Assembly: GCA_039090855.1 (NCBI GenBank)
Contig: CM076996.1
Coordinates: 50,186,469 to 50,250,468, forward strand
Direction of reading: 5' to 3'
DNA length: 64,000 bases
DNA from: Macrothele yani
Lineage: Eukaryota > Arthropoda > Arachnida > Araneae > Macrothelidae
The notes under the pieces are model-generated. The model made no database searches. It was given only the letters and a program-made list of their open reading frames with translations, and was not told the origin of the DNA. A program made the position numbers and the translations under genes. Shown in pieces: positions 42,301 through 53,156 of the stretch (position 1 is its first letter; each line of letters begins with the position of its first letter).

Positions 42301-45300
42301 AGAAATGACTAGCTCGATATGCACGACTTCGAAGTCATGGTAGTGAACTTAAAATACCTCTGTGTCAGCTGTTTCTATCTCGCGGTTACTTCATTATTGA
42401 GTTTGCTGCTACTTCACAATCAATGAAAAACCTTTCTTCGGTAATCAGTGGTTCTAGAAATCCCTTTTTCTGGAGTTAAAGTCGATAAATTCTTGAACAG
42501 AACATTATGAAAAGTTTTCAGATTCAAGGACACTTCCTGGTTCCAATAAATATCTTAAGTAATTGCATGTCTTCTCCCAAGTAAATTGATGAATAATAGA
42601 TGCTAGATAAAACAGGGGGAAGTAGTATAGCATCCAAACTAAATTCAAAACACATAAATTGTTCTGGTAAGTCTGGCTATAAGGTAACAACAATGAGAAA
42701 TGATTGTTTTGATCCTGTTTTACTGCAGAAGACTGATTAATATCATCAACTGATCTCAAACCTGAACGGGGATCCAACGCCATGCGTTCGTGATCTCTTT
42801 TCCTCAGAACATGGTGCCTTAACTAGTTTCAATGAGTTTTGCATACATGTGCATGTTTTGCGGGACCAAATCGGTCAGTATAAGAATCCTGACATCAAAA
42901 TCGTTCAAACGACTGCCTAATGTGAATGTGTGCCTAATTCAGATCTTATGCCTGACCAAGGAATTTTCGTTTTATAATAGAATCAGACCACCTCACTGTA
43001 GTCCCAAAAAATGAAAGGAGTAAATTCGGTCTTATAGGCAAACACGTACATTTATTGTATTCATCTTGATAACTACCAAACCCGTGAGCAAAAGCACTAT
43101 GGCCAAAGCAAGAAACATAGGATCTGAGACCGTTATGTTTAGAAAGTTTATTCCTTTCTTTCGGTTGCATTTTTATCTCGCTTGAGCTCTTAAAGATTTG
43201 GCTATAACTTGAGAATCCTGAAAAATGGGATCTTGAGGTTATTCATATGCTTTTTGTTCATATAGGTCATGATATATCAAGAATATTTTGACGTCGAATA
43301 TTCATGGGAAAGTTTTTAAACTAAAGTGCACGTGGAAGTAAAAAGGCTACCCTTTTTATTTCAAAGTGCTTTGAACGTTTCGGAAGAGTGCCTCATACTT
43401 TTAGTAGAGGCTTACGTTTTCTTAGAATACACTTTGTACTCAAAACGTTAAAAGTAAAAACAGAAGTGATGCTTGAATTCATAAACATAATTCAACCAAA
43501 TTCGCTTCACTAGTGAAATTTTGCTTAGGCTCTAAATAATATTTTTGCAATACAGCATCTCCTATCAAAATCTTTCAACGAAATGAGGACAGCTCATTTG
43601 GATAAGCTACTTCTTGCTGTTGGCGTTCGATCTATTAAAACCAATGCCATCATTCTGAAACTGTCCCCAACACTGTTCCAAATATACGTCGGTGTAGAAA
43701 ACAATAAGGAAGTCGAAGACAATCCGAAGTCCTGATCAGGTAAGCAGGTGGATACGGACGAATCACAGTGAGGTGAGCCGATTATGAGACCTGCACCAAA
43801 CCACCCGCAACGACTACTGACTGCAGGTTAAAGGACGTCTTTGGATTATTTTAGCACACGTTGAAAGAACCGCTGTAACTCCATAGCACGTGTCCTAATT
43901 TCAGAGTTTATTGCAATCACATTAAGGAGGAAATTAGAGAATACTACCTACAGAAGGTTTCTCACGAGACGAGTCTTCATGTACACGATATGTCGTGTGC
44001 TTCGACTTGGCATACGCATAAAGAGAAACTCATTGTCATTAATCGACCAAGCATTAGGACAGAGTGTTTAAAGAAGATGAATCGAATTGTGTGTCAGTTT
44101 TCAATCGCATTCTTAATGAGATAAACATTTTTCAGATGGGAGTAATATGTTACCGCACTAAAAGAAGAAAATGAGGCATTTGCGTTGGTAGTTTCTTGAT
44201 AGTATGGTTCAGCATCACACACCCCATCTAGCCGACAAGGATTAAATCTCACAACTGCAACACATTCTTCAAAGGTGTATTTTGTTTTAAAGGCAAATTA
44301 AACGATGGGTCTCATAGATCTTACTTTTGAACTATGCCATGTCTTCAGAGTAAGATAGACCCCCTAAATATTGGTCTGTACAAGATTTCTGTATATTAGT
44401 GCTGCCATATCGTGTAAGAAGACGGACTAATACTAGTCAACGGTTGCCCTGAGAGACTAATTAACACTACCGCTTAAAGAACGAACAATGGGAATCATGA
44501 AATATTATTACTGTTAAACTAAACAACACGTCATACTCGAACAAGTTACTACTGATTCTTGTTGCGTCTTTTCACTCCAGTCCCGAACTCATTGGAATAA
44601 TGCATATCCACTCTACCTGCGCAAGACTACCACCGAATATCCAAACTTTACTGTACTATTCAAAGAGTTGTTATGAACCACATTGCTATTTTTTGTTATG
44701 TTCTGTCATGGATCACTTCAGGACAGCTATTGTCTGTCCAAGTATTCTGGAACCGCTGAACTACTTGAAGTGCATAGGGAAATCATTGAAGAAAATTGTA
44801 CAAAGTCTTACCGAATTTCTTGGCGCCGTTGATTAGAGCGTCATTATGTTTAGTTTCTAGATTTATCGCATTGCACAACTTGAAAGCTCTTAACGATCGT
44901 TGCTCTCATTCTACCTGCGATAAAGTTTTCCATATCAAGAATTGAACATACTGTATAAAATCTGCCTGTGAGATGAAAATTTTCGCATTCTCGATGTTTA
45001 AAGCACGTATGATGCAAAAATTTAAAACAAGATGACAGAATTTCTAATGACTACCGCGCAGGAAGCCACTCTTTTAATAGTAAGTACCGTAAAACTGCTT
45101 AGCATAGCTCTTTTGCTTTTGCGTCTTCTCTAAACAAATGTGACTGAACTTTTGAAAAAATACGACTTTAAGAATGTGGAAGGGTAGTTCTTTTACTTTG
45201 CATACTTTACATAAGCTAGTATTTCGAAATTAGCGTCATTTGCCGAAAAGAACAATTTTCTAAACAGAAAAATGAACCTTATGAAAAGAAACACTGTTGA

Positions 45301-46045
45301 ATTAATTTTCTGAATGCATGATCTTTCTCTATTATCTGAATTCTTCAGATGGCGCCCGTCCCCGTTTAATTAAAAGAGAAGAAAACATTTTCATGAAGAA
45401 CAGTACAGTGTACTGTGAATGCGGTTTCTGTCCATTTAACGCTCATTCGGTAGTTCCTTTATTTCCTTAGACATGAGCATGCAAGGACAGTTTCGTGCAT
45501 CTCGTGCAGGTACTATGGAATGTTTTTGTTTAGCCGTATGGTCCACCAATCAAAATCTTTTCCCCACGAAATGCAGAAACATGTGAAGCCTTAAGACAAC
45601 CACCATGTTAATTCTATTCATTCCAAAAAACTTGTTGCAATGCAGATATTTCTAGATCCATAATGGGTTTTACTGATGCGTGCAGGTTTGGCTATTTTAA
45701 CGAGATTTCTTTTTCAGTGAATGCAGGTTTCATGGAAATCACGATTACGCAGTACTCAGTCAAGTGGTATGGGTTTTGTAAAAGCAAGCTGCCAAACAAA
45801 ATCATTTAAGGAAAGCCAAAAAAAAAATCTGAAACAGTTCTTTAAAATAGCAAACACATCCCGGTGAGATAGCAGAAATGTCTTGCTAAAATAGCAAATT
45901 TATTGTGTTCAAGCTGTTACAAAGCGAAATAGATATTAGACAAGTGATCATAATTCAGGGTTCTATGACTATGCAGTGTTATGTGTGACTGTTTTCTGTT
46001 TGGCTTTTTTGCACAGTTTCCTCTTTTGGTGGCGAAAAAAGATTT
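39336..46045. other. 6.7-kb stretch without recognised genes or transposons
   Basis: No transposase, RT, SINE or tandem array was recognised. The composition is AT-rich and of normal complexity. Open frames are short and featureless: the one at 40931-41155 is partly a Lys/Glu simple repeat (REKEREKER), and those at 41525-42150, 42505-42783 and 44600-44836 show no domain. It could be intronic or intergenic single-copy sequence. Small non-coding RNAs or short exons cannot be excluded. Confidence 0.5.
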
Positions 46046-46047
46046 TA

Positions 46048-47346
46048 CAACGGCCGTTCCATACAAACTGAGAGTAAAATTACACAAACAAGAAATATAG
46101 GTACAGCAAAATATATATTATTCTTTCTCAAAGTATCTTCCCTCGGATGATATGCAACTGTCCCATCGTTCACCTCACTTTTCAAAGCATGTGACGAAGG
46201 CATTTTGTAGAAGCTGCTTTAGCGACCCCTGTACACCGTGAATACGTCAGCATCTGTGTTGATGGTTATGCCACGGAACTTTTCCTTTATTGTTGGAAAC
46301 AACCAGAAATCGCACGGGGCGAGGTCAGGACTGTAAACAGGCTGTGGCATGATTTCAATATTGCATTTCGTAAGAAACTGTTGAACACAAGCAGCCACAC
46401 GCTGGCGGGCAATATCAAGGTGTAGGGTCCACTTGCCCACTAGTTTTTGTAGCTTAATCGATATGTGTCGTCGCAGACGCTTCAAGACTGAAATGTAATA
46501 CTCAGCATTGACAATAATTTGTGAAGGAAAGGCATGGTGGTAGACTACACCTTTATGAAAAAATTATCATCATCCCCTTCCCAGCTGATTTGGTTTGTCG
46601 GACATTTTCGGAGGAGGCGAGCCTGTGTGTTTCCAGACACTCGTTGCGCGCTTCGAGAGGGGTCGAAATAGTGGACACATGTTTCATCGACAGTTATTAC
46701 TGTGTTTAGAAAGTTTGGATCCTTTGCAATCATTTGTTTCCACTCATGACACACCTGAACTCTGGCTAACAATTGTTCTCTCGTCAGGTGATGAGATACC
46801 CATCTGGAACACACACGATGCAGCAGTAATTTGTCACAGAGAATGCGGAATGCCGACGTTTTTGAAACATTAGTTGACGCCGCTATGTCTTTGCACGTCA
46901 TTCCCCGATCTTCTTGCAGGATTGCCGAGACAGCGTCAGCAATTCGCTCCGTAACAACACTTTCAGGTCGATCAGGCCTAGGAGCGAGTTCTGCCGGTAA
47001 ACGCCCTTTTTTAAATCATGGTGCCATCTAAAAATCATTGACTCGCCCAAAAATTTATTTTTGTAAGCTTTTTCACTAAATCAACTGTTTCTGGAGCCGT
47101 TTTACTCAAACGATAGCAAAGGTTTATCGCACAACGCATTTCACTTCTTACCTCTGAATCACTCACCTCCATATCTGTACGGCGAAATGTGGACGTACCT
47201 TAAACAACTGCGCAATAACGAAACCAGAATCGTCTGCCACGGCTGATACTACCTTAATTCAGTTAGTCGTCTGTGTGATTATTTTTCCCCTTCGCACTGT
47301 TGCCAACTCCAAAAAATTGCTCTCAGTTTTTATGGAACGGCCTTTG
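46048..47346 (-). mobile_element. Mariner element with about 34-bp terminal repeats
   Basis: The ends are CAACGGCCGTTCCATACAAA at 46048 and CAAAGGCCGTTCCATAAAAA (minus) at 47346, each flanked by TA. About 30 of 34 positions agree. At 1299 bp it is full length. The coding frame is broken. Confidence 0.9.
46219..47175 (-). pseudogene. Mariner DD34D-type transposase pseudogene
   Basis: The minus-strand order is an N-terminal HTH (MEVSDSEVRSEMRCAINLCY; DIAASTNVSKTSAFRILCDK), then VITVDETCVHYFDP (first Asp), KLVGKWTLHLDIARQR (second Asp kept, neighbouring Asn lost) and YSPDLAPCDFWLFPTIKEKF (third Asp). A frameshift with lost sequence lies between 46486 and 46545. The DNARPH signature is corrupted to DIARQR, so it is inactive. 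Confidence 0.85.
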
Positions 47347-47449
47347 TAATTTTTCTCACGGTATTACTAATTTTAGTCCATTCTTTTTAGAACGGATACA
47401 GGCCAGCGTGCCTAAGATTACTATTTATTTCCCAACTTTATTTGAAGCA

Positions 47450-48782
47450 CAATTTTTGAAGAACCTTTGTGCATACCGTCTGCGCAGTTTCCTGGCCGGC
47501 ATTTAATCATGGTCATCCGGGCCCAGTGCGCTGTTGTTGTCTGTCTCTTGGATGGCACCATTGTCGGGCGTGTATTATCCGTTCGTGGTTAGTTACGATC
47601 TTTCGAAATGAAGACGCGCATTGAAAATCCCGCCGAATGCAAAGTTCGATCAGTTATCCGTTTTCTGACTGCTGAAAACGCCAGGCCTATTGACATTCAT
47701 CGGAGACCTATTCAAATGTATGGAGAAGGTGTTACATGTATGAATGACTACAGTGACAGAAAGTGGTGCATGATGTTTCAAAACGAAGGAAGAAACGTTC
47801 ATGAGGAGGAGCGATCAGGGCGCCTCTCTCTCATCACGGATGAACTCAAACAAAAGGCTGGTGGCATCATTAAAGAGAATAGAGCTTTACGATTAGCGAA
47901 GTGCAGGGAAAATACCCTGAAGTTGCTCGTACACTTGTGTACCAAATTGTGACTGAATGTCTGAACTTTAACAACATTTGTGCAGATGGGTTCCACGGAT
48001 CGTCCCAGGTGAACACAGAACTCAGAGACTGGGAGCTGTATTAATGTTCTCAGAGCGTTACCACCAAGATGGCAACGAGTTTATTGACCAAATTGTTACA
48101 CAGGACGAAACTGGGATTTCGCATTACACCCCCGAGAACAAAAGACAATCACTTGAGTAACATCACCCTCAATCACCGAAAAAGCCGTGGAAAGTCAAAC
48201 GAATTTGTTTGCAATGAAACTCATGACGAGTGCCTTTTGGGAGCGGGAAGGTGTATTACTTGTCGATATCATGGAAACAGATGCAACCATACATGATGAC
48301 GCCTACTATGCAACTCTGAAACGTCTACGGCGAGCCATTCAAAACCGCCGAAATATTATGCTGTCACGAGGATCTGTTTCATGCAGGACAGCGTCCGTCC
48401 GCACAATGACAAGAAGACAAAAGAGCTTCTTGATGAGTTTCACTGGGAAGTTTTTGAGCATCCACTTTACAGCACGGATTTGGCGCTATCGGACTACCAC
48501 TTGTTTCCCAATTTAAAACAATTCCTTGGTGCACAACTTTTTCATTATGATGATGCGCTAAAGGAGGCTATTTTGGACTTGCTGAAAGGATTGGCGGCAG
48601 AGTTTTTTAAGGAGGGAATACTTAAACTTATTCCTGGATATGACAACTGCCTCAATGTCCAGGTCGACTATGCAGAAAAATACGCTAAGGTATGAGTTAA
48701 AAATTGCAAATAAAATATGTGGAAAATTCAAAAGTATATGGTTTTTATAACCAAACGTTCTTTACTTTCTGAATGACTGTCG
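47450..48782 (+). mobile_element. Mariner element, 3' end intact, 5' end not recognised
   Basis: The right terminal sequence ...TTTACTTTCTGAATGACTGT then CG ends at 48782 beside TA. The family 5' UTR is recognisable from about 47480 (GTTGTTGTCTGTCTCTTGGA), but the matching left terminal repeat was not found, so the element may be 5'-truncated or strongly diverged there. Confidence 0.75.
47608..48695 (+). pseudogene. Mariner DD34D-type transposase pseudogene
   Basis: The N-terminal frame starts MKTRIENPAECKVRSVIRFL and contains the HTH. The central part reads ERYHQDGNEFIDQIVTQDET (first Asp). The C-terminal part reads MQDSVRPHND (second Asp; DNARPH altered to DSVRPH), then LYSTDLALSDYHLFPNLKQF (third Asp) and ends YAEKYAKV. 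At least three frameshifts separate the parts (about 47950, 48155 and 48370). Inactive. Confidence 0.85.
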
Positions 48783-48784
48783 TA

Positions 48785-49213
48785 TAAAATGGTTTTCCGT
48801 CTAACAGATATAAATCTTAAGTAAATGTTCTATATGAAACTACGGAAAATCCCAGCTCTTTCTGGCGCAGTTTTCCAGTTGACTGGTGCAATTACCATTT
48901 GTGTTTGTCAATATACTTTTGCCACGGAAATACTTCGTATTTTGGGCTACATTGTTTTACCACTTAATTAGTTAAAAGTACAAGGCGTAAGTTACTTTTT
49001 TTATTTAAATTGCTTTTTTTCTCTTGCTTCCTTTCCTTTTCATATCCAGATTCCCCCGTCGGAGCACAAAATCCAGGTGGTCAAGTCAGCTTATTTCGTT
49101 CTCCTCGGACACTAGTGGGAATGACCAGAGTATTTTTCTTCTTTACTTTAGCCTCGAGGGAAGAATAAAGATATTTACATAATTTAAGCAGTATCTATCC
49201 CTTGACGCGGATC
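48785..49213. other. Stretch without recognised features
   Basis: No coding similarity or repeat was recognised between the mariner and the fold-back element. Confidence 0.45.
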
Positions 49214-49378
49214 AGGAACACCAAACAGAAATCATCGCTCCTTCCACGCTCATAGTGAGTCTCGGAAAAATTCTCCGGCGCGTAACTGGAAGACCTGGGT
49301 TCGATTCCCGGTGGCGGCCGATGGGTATTTTTCCGAGACTCAGTTATTAACGTGGAAAGAGCGATGATTTCTGTTTAA
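49214..49378. mobile_element. Small fold-back element with tRNA-like centre
   Basis: AAACAGAAATCATCGCTCCT (about 49214) is matched in reverse by ...AGAGCGATGATTTCTGTTT at the right end, and AGTCTCGGAAAAAT by ATTTTTCCGAGACT. The centre holds CCTGGGTTCGATTCCCGGTG, a textbook tRNA T-arm/B-box. The arms share ATCGCT.(C/T)TTCCACG with the larger element at 29068-29655, which suggests one family. Confidence 0.75.
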
Positions 49379-50074
49379 TATCCCAGTGTTAGTGTTGGTG
49401 GTGGATAAGAGTCCCGGGTATCTAAGAACTCGAATTTCAAAGTCCGAATCCCGGTTAGGTGAATAGCGAAGCTAACATTTTACGACCGTCTCTTTTGGAA
49501 GTAGACTCAAGTAAACATCGTAAAATACACCGGAGTGTCACCAGAAAGCCAAACTTCTGTCATGGATAAAACGCCGTAATCTTTTCGCTATTCACCAGAT
49601 TCAGGGAAAATACGTTGGATTTAAAGTACGGAAGACATCACCCGTCCATAACGATAGCGGTATTATCGAGTTGCTCAGTGGCCCATGGGCCAGCCAGTAA
49701 TCGGCAGGGTCAAGCACCGGTCAGCTCAGTTGACCAATCTAGGTCCTAGGCGGAAACCTCCTGAGGGGCTAAGAGCACGCTCAGATCATGTGGGAAATTA
49801 AAGCGATTTAACATATAAACACAAAGTAGGAGTGCCGTAAAAGGAGTGCCAAGTAAGAAATACGAAGTCATGATATTATTGTTGTCAGAGTAGAACACAA
49901 CGAGAGTTAGAAGATCTTGGGCACTTAGATTCGACTCTGTATGTCAGGTACAAAGATGTGCTTTGTCGTCGCAGGACGCCCGTAGAAAATTCTAGAGGGA
50001 CCACGCCCCACGTGGGTCTTCATTGGACGTAAGGTAGGATGATATTTTTCTCCCCACCTCCAGTCCCAAAGTTG
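49379..50074. other. Stretch without recognised features
   Basis: Mixed composition. No gene, SINE or transposase was recognised. Confidence 0.45.
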
Positions 50075-50800
50075 TTAGGTATATATCATCATCATTGTCA
50101 ACCATTATCAATCCAGTGCTGGACGAAGGTCTCCTTAAGTTTCTTCCACAATGGTCAGTCTTGTGCCAGTCTCCTCCATGTCACTTCAGCATACTTTCAA
50201 ATATCATCCATCCGTCTCCCATGGGGCCTTCTTTTGGGTCTTTTCCAGTCTCTCGAAATTCAGTCTAAAATTTCGGTTGTCCATCGGTGGTCCGTTTTTA
50301 TGGAAACATGTCCAGCCCATTTCCATTTCAGTGATTTCACTCTGGTCATGGTGTCGTCCACTCCTGTCATTTTCCTTATCCACATGTTCCTCTTCTTATC
50401 TTTCCTGGTTACACTAAGTATGCATCTCTCCATGCTTTTTGAGTTGTCTGCAGTTTTGTATGTCTTTTTTAGTTAAGGTGCATGTCTCTGCTCTATACGT
50501 AAGCACTGGCAGGATGCATTGATTAAACACTTTTTTTAAGACATAATGGCATACTGCTCTTAAAAATTGTATTGTTTCTACCAAAAGCTCTTCATCCAAG
50601 TTTTATACGCCGATTAATTTCTTCATAAATGCGATCCTTATTTGATAAAAGTAGGTATCAGTTGTCTCAAGCTTTTCTCCATCAATCGATAAATCTCATT
50701 TTCTTGTAAAAGCATTGTACATCGCTTTTGCCTTCTGAAAGTTCATTTTTAATCCTTTAATCCCATATATATATGCTCCGTCGCTGTTCTTCCTCGTAGG
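50075..50800 (-). pseudogene. LINE 3' end (reverse transcriptase C-terminal region)
   Basis: The minus strand reads VFNQCILPVLTYRAETCTLT, then degenerate KWKWAGH-type sequence (EITEMEMGWTCF) and ETGTRLTILEET. It ends GTCCAGCACTGGATTGATAA...GATGATGATATATACC, a short repeat tail. This is the conserved end of LINEs whose C-terminus contains the LPVLTYGAETWTL motif. Several stops and frameshifts are present. A relative occupies 63190-64000. Confidence 0.75.
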
Positions 50801-50804
50801 GAAA

Positions 50805-51500
50805 TTGGAGAAATTATCTCAACTTTAAGCAAGCTCAGGAGCGTAAGAGGCCTAAACAACATGGACCAGTAAGCATGGCTAATTTTATTCTTCTACTTTA
50901 ATATTTACTTTAGTTTGGCCTCCACCAAAAGGCTGTAACTGATTCAATTTATGTTTTTATAATGAACATGTTAATTACCTAATTCTGTGTGGCACACTTT
51001 TCTAAGCTGTGTATATTTTTCTGTATCACCATATGAGGCATATGGGTATTTTGCGAATACCTCGTAAAGAACTCATATGAAATCCCAACACGAAGTCCGT
51101 AAACTATGATATTGGGTTCCTTAAATTTATGGGGACTCAAACTCACTATTTATTAATCTACATAGAAGATGTTCTAAGTATTCTTAGACCACCGCAACTT
51201 ACCGGGGTCGTGGTAATGATATAATCGACTCCCGTTAGAACGAACTTCAAGGTACCACTGAAAGACTTCGTTAAAACAGAATTTGAAATTTTAACAAACA
51301 ATTTCAATGTTGCGAAAATTTTAAAGCAAAAACTTTAATCTAAGTAATGTAATTCACTATAAAGTAAAAATAATAAAAATATATATAATGTCAAATCTGA
51401 CCTAGTTACTTTTGTTTTCATATCCTTTGTTTGTAGATCAGAGATTTTGTTAACATGGCAATTTGTAGCTGCAAATATTTAAAAAGTTCTGCAAAGAATG
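50805..51500. other. AT-rich stretch without recognised features
   Basis: No coding similarity, SINE or tandem array was recognised here. Confidence 0.45.
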
Positions 51501-51503
51501 CTT

Positions 51504-51950
51504 GCCGGTCCGGTGGCGCAACGGCCAAGCAAGTCTGCCTAGAAAACACAAGGCCATGACATTAGAAAGATGAGTTTCCTCTGTTTGAGACGTCATTCTC
51601 ACGTTACACGGACTGATACGTCAGTGTCGTGTTTGACGTCACACACGAAGCGTTGAAAACCAATCGGAAGCTTTGGTTTCCGCGTGACATCACTAAAAAA
51701 AGGAAGTCATTTCTCTAATGTCATGGGATTATGTTTTCTAGGCGGCCTTGGGCCAAGGCACTGGCTTATGACTGTTCTTCCGGGTGGTTTTGGGTTCGAG
51801 AACCAGATGAGGCATCGGTGGTGTGTTTGTCTTACGGCACTGGCTCTCTCCCTTTCCTGGAACCAGAGGCGCTAAATTAAGGAAGGGCGACTGCTGCGCC
51901 TAGTGAGTTGTCCATGGTGGTCGTCAAACCCCGAAACAAAATAAACAAGA
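51504..51950 (+). mobile_element. SINE family 1 split by a MITE
   Basis: The SINE head GCCGGTCCGGTGGCGCAACG starts at 51504 and breaks off at 51538. The rest (CACTGGCTTATGACTGTTCT, a degenerate B-box, CTTACGGCACTGGCTCTCTC and the family body) resumes at 51742 and ends in an A-rich tail. The intervening 203 bases are an inverted-repeat element. Confidence 0.85.
51539..51741. mobile_element. MITE of 203 bp with about 32-bp terminal inverted repeats
   Basis: CTAGAAAACACAAGGCCATG at the left and CTAGAAAACATAATCCCATG (minus) at the right are inverted repeats that continue through GACATTAGA(A/G)A. Each end carries CTAG, so the target may be TA or CTAG. The interior has TGACGTCA-type palindromes (TTTGACGTCACACACG) but no coding capacity. 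The autonomous parent is not in the window. Confidence 0.82.
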
Positions 51951-52197
51951 AAAGAAGAGAATGCATATAGGAAAACAGAACGTTCATTCGCGATGACACA
52001 AAACAGCAAGTTTTTTCCAAGCAGGAAAGTGCTTCTAAAGTGGGTGTTGTATTAGTCAAAGGTGTTGTATTGAGTTGGAAAGAAAGTAATGCCTGCAAAT
52101 GCAAGGCAACAAAAGAAGTGTAACGTACCAGGAGATGTGACGTACCTGCTAGAAGGACGCACACGACATAAAGGCAGATAGCAATCAGAATAAAATG

Positions 52198-52267
52198 TCC
52201 GCGTAGCTCAATTGGTAGAGTACTTATTCCGGAATGAGGGGACCCGGGTTCGAGCCCCGGCGCGGAT
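52198..52267 (+). tRNA. tRNA-Arg-like sequence, unit 1 (anticodon CCG)
   Basis: TCCGCGT pairs with GCGCGGA in the acceptor stem. CTCAATTGGTAGAG forms the D-arm (A-box TAGCTCAATTGG), the loop TTCCGGA gives anticodon CCG, and GGGTTCGAGCCCC forms the T-arm and B-box. The anticodon stem pairs poorly. Its location in a repeated unit makes a SINE head or tRNA pseudogene more likely than a working tRNA. Confidence 0.55.
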
Positions 52268-52518
52268 AAAAATGACGGAGAAATTTACTTCGTTATAATG
52301 GCTCCCGAACTATCCGGATGACCCGGCCGTTCAAAATCTCGCATTGGTCTGATGTTATTTCCACACCGCGAGATAGGAAAAATAAGAGAATCCTTTCTCT
52401 AGCACTTCGAAAAAAAAAGAAAAAATAAGGGGGAGATGATGTAACGTACCAGGAGATGTGACGTACCTGCTAGAAGGACGCACACGACATAAAGGCAGAT
52501 AGCAATCAGAATAAAATG

Positions 52519-52588
52519 TCCGCGTAGCTCAATTGGTAGAGTACTTATTCCGGAATGAGGGGACCCGGGTTCGGGCCCCGGCGCGGAT
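52519..52588 (+). tRNA. tRNA-Arg-like sequence, unit 2 (anticodon CCG)
   Basis: Identical to unit 1 apart from GTTCGGGCCCC in the T-arm, where the invariant A of the B-box has become G. That change would weaken RNA polymerase III transcription. Confidence 0.5.
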
Positions 52589-52941
52589 AAAAAGGACGGA
52601 GAAATTTACTTCGTTATAATGGCGCCCGAACTATCCGGATGACCCGGCCGTTCAAAATCTCGCATTGGTGAGATGTTATTTCCACACCGCGAGACAGGAA
52701 AAATCAGAGAATTCCTTCTCCAGCGCTTCGAAAAATAAAAAATGTGTGATGTTGCATTCCACACAGCAGATTGACTGGGAGTTCTCAAGTGCACGTTCTA
52801 CAGTGGATGGCTGCCTGCAACGATTCATGGTCACGGCTGACCCGTGGGCCATGCCCCCGGCCCTATTTCGGGGGGGGAGATGTGACGTACCTACCAGCAG
52901 TACGCACACGACATAAAGGCACATAGCAATCAGAACAAATG

Positions 52942-53014
52942 TCTGCGTAGCTCAGTTGGTAAAGCGACTTGTTACGGAATAAGCGGCCTCGGGTTCGAAT
53001 CCCGGCGTAGACCA
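52942..53014 (+). tRNA. tRNA-Arg-like sequence, unit 3 (anticodon ACG), with CCA
   Basis: TCTGCG pairs with CGTAGA. The D-arm CTCAGTTGGTAAAG and T-arm GGGTTCGAATCCC are canonical, and the loop TTACGGA gives anticodon ACG. The acceptor is followed by CCA and then AAAA. A genomic CCA suggests derivation from a processed tRNA, but chance is possible. Confidence 0.5.
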
Positions 53015-53156
53015 AAAATGACGGAGAAATTTACTTCGTTATAGAAGTACTAATTACCGTATATACAAGTACAAATCAGTCCAGAATATAGTCGCCATCG
53101 TCTGGGCAGCTGTTGGATACCATCCTTGTAGAATTATGGCGGCTTGGATGCAAATA

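Larger units (their letters stand above)
52119..53043 (+). repeat. Tandem units of a tRNA-Arg-like SINE or repeat
   Basis: Three consecutive units each read GTGACGTACCTGCTAGAAGG...CACACGACATAAAGGCA, a tRNA-like gene, AAAAATGACGGAGAAATTTA and a 3' body with CCGGATGACCCGGCCGTTCA. Units 1 and 2 are 321 bases apart and nearly identical. Unit 3 is more diverged and ends near 53043. The order is head-to-tail with no target duplications between units, so tandem duplication is more likely than independent insertions. Confidence 0.8.

Noticed and set aside
44600..44836. 78-residue frame as an exon
   Set aside because: There is no domain similarity, no clear splice context and no conservation information.
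50039..50476. 145-residue plus-strand frame, Ser/Phe-rich
   Set aside because: It is antisense to a LINE 3' end whose minus-strand motifs (LPVLTYRAETCTLT) are convincing.
52198..53014. Three functional tRNA-Arg genes
   Set aside because: They are embedded in repeated units with shared flanks, the anticodon stems pair poorly, and one has a B-box change. I list them as tRNA-like only.
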